5,488 bases of DNA. Source: Chitinophagaceae bacterium (GTDB taxonomy: Bacteria > Bacteroidota > Bacteroidia > Chitinophagales > Chitinophagaceae). This document shows, piece after piece, positions 1 to 5,263 of the stretch; position 1 is the first letter of the stretch; each line of letters begins with the position of its first letter. Under the pieces are notes generated by a model. The model did no database searches and was not told the origin of the DNA. It was given only the letters and a program-made list of their open reading frames with translations. The stretch is taken from NCBI GenBank assembly GCA_947378615.1, contig CANCKV010000270.1, forward strand, positions 1 through 5,488. The letters run 5' to 3'. The translations under genes and the position numbers were made by a program.

Positions 1-3
1 AAA

Positions 4-28
4 TTGTATTTCAGTAATTTAAATACAA
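4..28 (-). terminator. Weak AT-only inverted repeat downstream of the DUF1345 gene
   Basis: The arms TTGTATTT (4-11) and AAATACAA (21-28) are perfect complements around a 9-base spacer, about 50 bases past the stop of the membrane-protein gene. On the minus strand the hairpin is followed by TTT and then the window edge, so the length of any U-run cannot be judged. The stem has a single G-C pair. It may be the end of the four-gene run or chance in AT-rich DNA. Confidence 0.25.
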
Positions 29-79
29 GAAAAACGAGGAAAAATAGAATCTATCTTTATAAATGAACCCTGAAAATAG

Positions 80-772
80 TTATGTTTTTAGACTTGCAAT
101 TAAATTGATGGTTAAAGCGACTACAAAAGTATTTAAACCAAATGAGATAATACTATGCATCAACGTGATTCGACGCAACAATCTACTCCTTGTCTCCACA
201 TCGGACACTTGAAATGTCATTCCAATAACAAAAGCATAATAAGCAAAATCCAGATAGTCAGGACTGTCTTCTTCGGGGAAGGAAAGACCTGCTGCGTGTT
301 TTGAATCGTCATTTGCGTCATTACTATAAAAAACTCGAGCATAATGGAAGGTAAACGTGGTATGCACCATCACCCAAGACAACATAATTCCTGCAATGAC
401 AACTGGCAAATAAACTAACTTGGGAATCCCGGTGGTGTCATTAGACAACATCAACAACATGACAGTCAACATACTTGCAAATGAAGCCAATAACACTAAT
501 ACATATACATACAACAAACTTCCATCTTCTTGCTTTGCCACCTTTCTAATCTGTTGGGGTGTTCGTGTAAAAATCACAATCCAACTCAAAGAAACCATCG
601 AGAATGCGAAAACATCCCAAAGAGCTATAATATGTAAGAACTGATTTAAATGTACGCCTCTTAGAAGAAAGTAAACAATAATTGTAATCGAAATACTTAT
701 CAGCAACCTATGTATAGGATGTGTATGTGAAATAAGCCTTTTGACACCAAAGTGAGATGTATTGATTAACAT
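80..772 (-). CDS. DUF1345 family integral membrane protein
   Basis: This is a small polytopic inner-membrane protein of the DUF1345 family, whose molecular function is not established. The best start is the ATG at 772, giving 230 residues, close to what I remember for the family. The frame opens at a TTG at 820 right after an in-frame TAA, which would add 16 aromatic-rich residues with no family resemblance. About six hydrophobic segments are visible: roughly residues 23-40, 48-67, 86-108, 119-137, 174-190 and 205-225. Two conserved family blocks are clear: HTTFTFHYAR (137-146) and, after a soluble loop containing LSFPEEDSPDY, the block YAFVIGMTFQVSDV (179-192). The gene lies 78 bases downstream of the aldo/keto reductase gene on the same strand with no terminator between, so co-transcription is possible. 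Family assignment is firm; role is unknown. Confidence 0.85.
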   Translation of the reverse strand: MLINTSHFGVKRLISHTHPIHRLLISISITIIVYFLLRGVHLNQFLHIIALWDVFAFSMVSLSWIVIFTRTPQQIRKVAKQEDGSLLYVYVLVLLASFASMLTVMLLMLSNDTTGIPKLVYLPVVIAGIMLSWVMVHTTFTFHYARVFYSNDANDDSKHAAGLSFPEEDSPDYLDFAYYAFVIGMTFQVSDVETRSRLLRRITLMHSIISFGLNTFVVALTINLIASLKT

Positions 773-850
773 GAAACGAAAATAATAAAAGAAAGAGAAA
801 TTTATCAAGATGTAATGCAATTATTTGATAAATACGATTTAAAAACACCA

Positions 851-1732
851 TTAACCTAGAAAATTCATATCCTCTTTCGTCAATTCTAACTCTGCTGAAC
901 GAATGTTCTCCTTAAAATGCTTTAAAGAAGAAGTTCCAGGAATTGGTAATATCCAAGGTGACCTATGCAACAACCAAGCAATATTCACCTGTGCCTCAGT
1001 GACTTTATACTTTATAGCAATTTCAGAAATCCTATTATCTTTTTTTGGAAGTGAATTTAGTAATGAAAAGTAGGGAATCAAAGGTATCCCGTGTTTTTCA
1101 CAAAATGGAAGCACTTCTTCTCCTCCCCTGTTTTCTCCATGAAGTGTTTTAAGTGTAGTCCTTTGACCATAACCAAACATATTTTCAACTGTGGCAACAT
1201 CTCCCATTTGTAAAGCAGTTTCCAATTCTTCAAGGGTAACATTACTAACACCAACATGCAATATCTTCCCTTCCTTTTGCAATTCAAACATGGCATCCAT
1301 AGATTCCTTAAACGGTACTCCCGAACCTCCTATCACCCTAAAATGTACAAGGGAAATTTGCTGTAATTTCAATGTCCGAAGGTTATTATCAATACTCGTA
1401 CGAATATTTTCAGGACGATTAAATGGTATCCAACTTTTATCGGTCTTTCTAGCCCCACCAACCTTTGTACATATAACCAAATCCTGCTGATAAGGATATA
1501 ACGCTTCTTTTATTAGCCTATTTGTTACATCTTCCCCATAATAATCAGCAGTATCAATAAAATTAATTCCAGAAGGAATGGTTTGTTTCAATATCTGAAT
1601 GGCTTCAAGTCTATTCGCTGGTTCGCCCCAAATTCCTTCTCCAGTAAGCCTCATTGTTCCGTACCCCATTCTATTAACCGTCAACGGAAACTTACTTTTT
1701 GCAGCAATTACTATTTGTCTATTATTATTCAT
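851..1732 (-). CDS. Aldo/keto reductase, YdbC-like
   Basis: This is a cytosolic NAD(P)H-dependent oxidoreductase of the aldo/keto reductase superfamily, 293 residues, a complete TIM-barrel length. The start is the ATG at 1732. Visible landmarks are RMGYGTMRL (21-29) at the first strand, DTADYYG (60-66) carrying catalytic Asp60 and Tyr65, CTKVGG (88-93) with catalytic Lys90, HVGVSN (159-164), and the C-terminal cofactor-binding stretch IPGTSSLKHFKEN (264-276). The stretch around VTNRLIKEALYPY (69-81) closely resembles Escherichia coli YdbC as I remember it. The position that normally holds the catalytic His reads LVHFRVIGG (128-136), so an Arg (132) stands where His is expected; YdbC, from memory, also has Arg there. 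The substrate is not predictable; aldehyde reduction, perhaps of pyridoxal as in relatives, is a guess. It lies 56 bases downstream of the YigZ-family gene. Confidence 0.9.
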   Translation of the reverse strand: MNNNRQIVIAAKSKFPLTVNRMGYGTMRLTGEGIWGEPANRLEAIQILKQTIPSGINFIDTADYYGEDVTNRLIKEALYPYQQDLVICTKVGGARKTDKSWIPFNRPENIRTSIDNNLRTLKLQQISLVHFRVIGGSGVPFKESMDAMFELQKEGKILHVGVSNVTLEELETALQMGDVATVENMFGYGQRTTLKTLHGENRGGEEVLPFCEKHGIPLIPYFSLLNSLPKKDNRISEIAIKYKVTEAQVNIAWLLHRSPWILPIPGTSSLKHFKENIRSAELELTKEDMNFLG

Positions 1733-1788
1733 GACCTATTTATTTTTATTGACTACAACTAGAATATGATTTAAGTTCAGATTATTAA

Positions 1789-2397
1789 TTATTTGACATT
1801 TGTCCCAATTAGTTTTACATCCACAGTATGTAGTTCCTTCAATTTATCCAAAACCTCTTTTAATCTTAATTTTGGTATTCCAATCTCAAGAATATTGAAC
1901 AACTGATAATCCTGTTTTAAAACCGAACAGTTATAATGTTTCACAATCACCATCACTTCATTCATCATTGTATAATTAAATTCTAGATGATAGCTTATTT
2001 CAATTGGAAATTGAATGGTTGGTACAAGTTGCAATCCCATGACTGCAACGGTTTTGTATGCATTTATCAATCCAGGAACACCCAACAAAGTACCTCCAAA
2101 ATAGCGAACCACTATTACCAATACATTGGTTAATTGCTTGCTATCGATTGCATTCAATATAGGTTTTCCAGCTGAACCACTCGGTTCACCATCATCATTC
2201 ACCCTAAAATTATTGCCATCAAGTCCAATTCTATATGCAAAACAATGATGAACAGCCTTCGGGTGTTCTTTTTTCAACCCTTGTAATATCTTTTTAAAGT
2301 CTTCTGCATCTTTTAGCGGATAGCAATACGCAATAAAGCGGCTACCTCTATCCTTATACTCTGCAACAGACGTTTTGTCAATGGAAAAATAATACAC
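1789..2397 (-). CDS. yigZ: YigZ / IMPACT family protein (UPF0029)
   Basis: This is a 202-residue member of the widespread YigZ/IMPACT family. The eukaryotic member IMPACT regulates the kinase GCN2; the bacterial function is not settled, with nucleic-acid binding suggested from structure. The N-terminal domain (about 1-120) carries the signature blocks HHCFAYR (50-56), DDGEPSGSAGKPIL (68-81) and VRYFGGTLLGVPGL (97-110). The C-terminal part (about 130-195) fits the ferredoxin-like DUF1949 domain. The start is unusual: the frame opens with GTG at 2397, immediately after an in-frame TAA. No other standard start occurs ahead of the conserved residues KDRGSRFIAY (15-24), so GTG is almost certainly used. 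The gene lies 79 bases downstream of ribD. From memory these two genes are often close together in Bacteroidota, which would support co-transcription, but I cannot verify this here. Confidence 0.9.
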   Translation of the reverse strand: MYYFSIDKTSVAEYKDRGSRFIAYCYPLKDAEDFKKILQGLKKEHPKAVHHCFAYRIGLDGNNFRVNDDGEPSGSAGKPILNAIDSKQLTNVLVIVVRYFGGTLLGVPGLINAYKTVAVMGLQLVPTIQFPIEISYHLEFNYTMMNEVMVIVKHYNCSVLKQDYQLFNILEIGIPKLRLKEVLDKLKELHTVDVKLIGTNVK

Positions 2398-2476
2398 TTA
2401 TTTAGTGATGAGTTATTTGTGATGAAATATAATTTCTAAAAGACAATATAAAATATGGCATATCCATTATAAAACA

Positions 2477-3475
2477 TTAATTATCAATTATTAATTGTGG
2501 AGAATGTGTACCTTCTTTTATCATCATCCCTTGATGTGAGAATATAGCTGCTTCATCCCAAAAATTCGAATCAATGAAAGACTGCAAGGTTTTACATCCT
2601 CCTTCTACCAAAATACTTTGAATTCCTCGCTGATAACAAATTTGCAGTATCTGTTCCAAAAATGGTTCATTCTTGCGAATTTTAATAAAAGAAACATTCC
2701 CATCCTCTCTATGTAAGTGGTAATTAAAAACAAAGGTTGCTTGAGTCTTATTAAAAAGCTCTAGGGTATTAGGCAATTCCAATTCCTTGTCAATCACCAA
2801 TCTTATTGGCTGACTCCCTGACCAAAATCGGTTTGAAAGAGAGGGATTATCTACCAATGCCGTAGTGGTTCCTACGAAAATAGCCGATTCCTTACTTCGC
2901 CATTTATGCACCAATCTATTTGTTGTTTCATCAGTAATCAAGAGTCGAGAACTATCTTTATTTCCGATAAAATGATTTGCTGTCTCTGCCCATTTCAAAA
3001 GGATAAAAGGCCTTTTCTTATTATGAAAAGTAAAGAATCGCTTATTTAGTGCTTTGCATTCATCTCCCAAAATGTCCAAAATAACTTCGACCCCTGCAGA
3101 TACCAATTTTTCAATTCCTCTTCCATCCACCTCCTTAAAAGGGTCTCTACAACCTATCACCACTTTTGGAATTTTTTTTTCAAGTATCAGGTTTGCACAC
3201 GGTGGCGTTTTCCCAAAGTGCGCACAAGGTTCGAGACTCACATATAAGGTGGATTTGTCAATTAATGGATAGTGTTCTGCTTTTACACTTTCCAAACAAT
3301 TTACTTCTGCATGTGCCTGACCATAATGCTGATGAAAGCCCTCCCCGATTATCCGACCTTCATATACCAATACGCTACCTACCATTGGATTGGGTGCCAC
3401 ATTTCCCCATCCTAATTTTGCCAATTGCAAACAACGACGCATATAATCTTCATGAGACTTCATCTTATTATTCAT
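2477..3475 (-). CDS. ribD: Bifunctional riboflavin biosynthesis deaminase/reductase RibD
   Basis: RibD carries out two consecutive cytosolic steps of riboflavin synthesis. It deaminates 2,5-diamino-6-(5-phosphoribosylamino)pyrimidin-4-one, then reduces the ribosyl side chain with NADPH to give 5-amino-6-(5-phosphoribitylamino)uracil. The N-terminal deaminase domain (about 7-150) has APNPMVG (27-33), HAEVN (55-59) and PCAHFGKTPPC (83-93), supplying zinc ligands His55, Cys84 and Cys93 and the proton-shuttling Glu57. The reductase domain (about 154-332) shows RPFILLKWAET (155-165), the stretch around VGTTTALVDNPSL (201-213) and LVEGG (289-293). The ATG at 3475 is used here; an ATG four codons later is equally possible. 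At 332 residues it ends about 20 residues early compared with relatives I remember, though all catalytic blocks are present. No FMN riboswitch is visible in the 231 bases upstream, and no consensus promoter was found there. It is the first gene of a run of four on this strand. Confidence 0.96.
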   Translation of the reverse strand: MNNKMKSHEDYMRRCLQLAKLGWGNVAPNPMVGSVLVYEGRIIGEGFHQHYGQAHAEVNCLESVKAEHYPLIDKSTLYVSLEPCAHFGKTPPCANLILEKKIPKVVIGCRDPFKEVDGRGIEKLVSAGVEVILDILGDECKALNKRFFTFHNKKRPFILLKWAETANHFIGNKDSSRLLITDETTNRLVHKWRSKESAIFVGTTTALVDNPSLSNRFWSGSQPIRLVIDKELELPNTLELFNKTQATFVFNYHLHREDGNVSFIKIRKNEPFLEQILQICYQRGIQSILVEGGCKTLQSFIDSNFWDEAAIFSHQGMMIKEGTHSPQLIIDN

Positions 3476-3556
3476 TAATGTAATGACAGTGAACCCAATT
3501 CTGTATTTTAAAACTTATTAAATTTGATACACCCTTGATTAACCTTTATTAAACTT

Positions 3557-3604
3557 AAAAAAACAAATACCTTTCTTCGGTCAAAAAAACCAAAGAAAGG
3601 TATT
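3557..3604 (-). terminator. Rho-independent terminator of the glycosyltransferase gene
   Basis: The arms 3566-3581 and 3589-3604 form a 16-bp stem around a 7-base loop. The one imperfect position is a G-U pair when read as minus-strand RNA, but a C-A mismatch when read from the plus strand. On the minus strand the stem is followed by T, G and then seven T (3563-3557), whereas the plus-strand exit has no T-run. The element therefore ends transcripts coming from the glycosyltransferase gene, about 100 bases after its stop, and separates that gene from ribD. Confidence 0.88.
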
Positions 3605-3706
3605 ATAAATTACAAAATATCAAAAGCAGTTAAAATAACGACTAATTCATCAATTTAATTGAAGCTAAATAAGTAAGAATTGTGAAAAAAGGTAAATATA
3701 AACCCA

Positions 3707-4669
3707 TTAATTCTTTGCCAACATTAGAGAATGCTTTAAATGAGAGATAACCGAATTCTTTTTCCTACCATAAGGGAATACAAGATTTCGATTTCCAAAC
3801 AGAAACAATGCAAGTTTAATATTTATCTTTTTAGTCAATGAATCATACCAAAGTTTGGCTAATTTTTTATAAAACCTACAATGATGTTCGGACATGTTAG
3901 GCGTAAAAATAAAATTTTTCAAATGCCTATTCACCATTGACTTAAACATGGCTTTTTCTTTTTTATTTTGATAATCATATCCATTTCCAATCGTAACATT
4001 ATTACCATGAATCCGTTGATAAACAAGGATATCAGGAACATAAGAAACACCTCCGTTACAGGCTGCAACCACTCCAATCCACCAATCGTAAATTACATCA
4101 TCCTTAAAATCTATAATGAGTGGGATGATTTCACGCTTCAATAGCATTGCATGACCACTGATTGTATTAAAGATAGATAATTGTCTGCTATCGGTACCCA
4201 AAAAACGTTGATAATGAGGGTTAATTTCAGAATCTCTATTAGGAGTATCTGCAAAACGAACAGAATCACAATAAATAACCAATGTATCTTCCACCCATTG
4301 ATTAATCATTTTTTCGAGCTTTTGTAAATGCCAAATATCATCTTGATCAGATATTGCAATCACATCTGCATCAGCCTTTAACAAGGCTTGTCTAAAATTG
4401 TTATTAAAACCCAAATTTACTGGATTAACAAAAATTTTTATGATTGGATTGGACTGTCTATATTCTTCCAATATTTTTACGGTATCATCTTTTGAAGCAT
4501 CATCAAAAACAAGTAACTCCTTTATTGGATAGGTTTGATTTATTAGACTATCCATTTGTTCTCTAATATATTTTGCACCATTATAAGTACAAAGTACCAA
4601 AGAAATTGAGGGATTCCAAATCCGTTTCTCCTTGTCAATTTTTTCAATCGTCCCTGTAATGGTGCTCAT
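3707..4669 (-). CDS. Family 2 (GT-A fold) glycosyltransferase
   Basis: This is a cytosolic nucleotide-sugar-dependent inverting glycosyltransferase, 320 residues, probably acting on a surface polysaccharide or glycan precursor; donor and acceptor cannot be read from sequence. The ATG at 4669 gives a short leader of about 20 residues before the first strand. The GT-A elements are complete: SLVLCTYNG (23-31), FDDASKDDT (55-63), the NLGFNNNF loop (85-92), and SDQDDIW (107-113) with the metal-binding DxD-type acidic cluster. These are followed by SGHAMLLKRE (171-180), YDWW (194-197) and YQRIHGNNVT (217-226), whose His is typical of the second metal/acceptor site in rhamnosyltransferase-like members. 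There is no signal peptide or membrane segment. It is flanked by its own downstream terminator and an upstream promoter-like site, so it is probably transcribed alone; no other polysaccharide gene is present in the window. Confidence 0.92.
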   Translation of the reverse strand: MSTITGTIEKIDKEKRIWNPSISLVLCTYNGAKYIREQMDSLINQTYPIKELLVFDDASKDDTVKILEEYRQSNPIIKIFVNPVNLGFNNNFRQALLKADADVIAISDQDDIWHLQKLEKMINQWVEDTLVIYCDSVRFADTPNRDSEINPHYQRFLGTDSRQLSIFNTISGHAMLLKREIIPLIIDFKDDVIYDWWIGVVAACNGGVSYVPDILVYQRIHGNNVTIGNGYDYQNKKEKAMFKSMVNRHLKNFIFTPNMSEHHCRFYKKLAKLWYDSLTKKINIKLALFLFGNRNLVFPYGRKKNSVISHLKHSLMLAKN

Positions 4670-4842
4670 TTTATATTTGTTTTATAAGGTATTATCCTCT
4701 ATTGCTAAGGTTGAAAGCATGCTTGCTAAATAACATCTTCTTTGACGAAATTACACATTTATAATAGCTTAAATTATTATTTAACGGTAAAACAAACGTT
4801 CTATTTATCATACAAAATCGCCGAAGACTTTTAATTATTAAT

Positions 4843-4873
4843 CAAAAATACAGATTTGAACTTTCAAACCAAC
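4843..4873 (-). promoter_or_regulatory. Bacteroidota-type promoter for the glycosyltransferase gene
   Basis: On the minus strand, TATTTTTG (4850-4843) matches the Bacteroidota -7 element TAnnTTTG exactly. TTG (4872-4870) lies exactly 19 bases upstream, matching three of four bases of the -33 TTTG element (GTTG here). Transcription would begin near 4836, giving a leader of about 165 bases before the ATG at 4669. No equally good match was found ahead of the other genes. Confidence 0.6.
4855..4868. promoter_or_regulatory. Inverted repeat between the promoter elements, possible operator
   Basis: TTTGAA (4855-4860) and TTCAAA (4863-4868) are perfect 6-base arms around CT. The whole repeat lies inside the 19-base spacer between the -33 and -7 elements, where a bound dimer would block or twist the promoter. 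The arms are short and AT-rich, so chance is a real alternative. Confidence 0.35.
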
Positions 4874-4982
4874 ATTTTTTTTATAAAATGAAAATTTACA
4901 TTTGGCTAGCTACAATTTTGTTGAAAATAAAATAGAAATCTGTTCGGTCAAACAATTATTATTTCTCCATTCTCAATTACTT

Positions 4983-5014
4983 AAAAAAGCGGCATCCCTT
5001 TCGGAATACCCGCT
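4983..5014 (-). terminator. Strong minus-strand intrinsic terminator with no protein gene upstream
   Basis: Read as minus-strand RNA, the hairpin pairs AGCGG with CCGCT and TATTCC with GGGATG (two G-U pairs) around a GAAA tetraloop, with one bulged G; this makes 11 base pairs. Six T follow at once (4988-4983, the first shared with the stem base). On the plus strand the hairpin is not followed by T. It must end a transcript entering from the right, yet no open reading frame of credible length occurs between here and the window edge. Confidence 0.85.
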
Positions 5015-5263
5015 CCTCAAAATCCAATCTATCAACGACTAGCTTTAACAACTAATGCATAGGCCAATATCGGTAAAAAAAACAAATGCCTGTTTTGTCT
5101 TGACTCCCACTGTTTAAAGGCAATTATATCGGCAATTTAGCATCGTAAAGTCTTACCTCGCAGGATGTGTAGGGGAGTTTTCATTTTTTTTTGTCTTTAA
5201 ATAATCAAAAACCTAACGCTTTTTCATTTAATTACCCCTTGTAATGTATATCGAAACTTAATA
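5015..5263. other. Gene-free stretch, possible small-RNA region
   Basis: No protein-coding frame is supportable in this stretch, and I recognise no tRNA, tmRNA, SRP RNA or RNase P RNA motif. Two things stand out. GACTCCC (5102-5108) can pair with GGGAGTT (5173-5179), enclosing 64 bases, and on the plus strand this is followed by a T-rich tail (TTTTCA then nine T, 5178-5192). Farther right, ATTAC and GTAAT (5231-5245) form a small inverted repeat. On the minus strand any RNA passing through would end at the terminator at 4983-5014. Which strand, if either, is transcribed cannot be decided from sequence. Confidence 0.35.

Noticed and set aside
773..820. Upstream TTG start for the DUF1345 protein
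   Set aside because: The additional 16 residues show no family resemblance and TTG is a rare start; the ATG at 772 gives the usual length.
3650..3662. 13-bp palindrome TCAATTTAATTGA in the 3' region of the glycosyltransferase transcript
   Set aside because: It is short, almost wholly A and T, and without supporting context; expected by chance in such AT-rich sequence.
4897..4904. Plus-strand TACATTTG matching the -7 promoter element
   Set aside because: No TTG or TTTG lies at the required distance upstream, and no plus-strand gene follows.
4888..4935. Plus-strand 15-codon hydrophobic ORF beginning ATGAAAATTTAC
   Set aside because: It is too short to support, has no recognisable ribosome-binding context, and overlaps AT-rich intergenic DNA where such frames arise by chance.
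5100..5129. TTGACT-N18-TTATAT resembling an enterobacterial sigma-70 promoter on the plus strand
   Set aside because: The primary sigma factor of Bacteroidota does not use this consensus, and no gene follows.
5139..5186. Minus-strand 15-codon ORF (MKTPLHILRGKTLRC) in the candidate small-RNA region
   Set aside because: No homology is recognised and no gene follows that it could regulate as a leader peptide; the length is within chance expectation.
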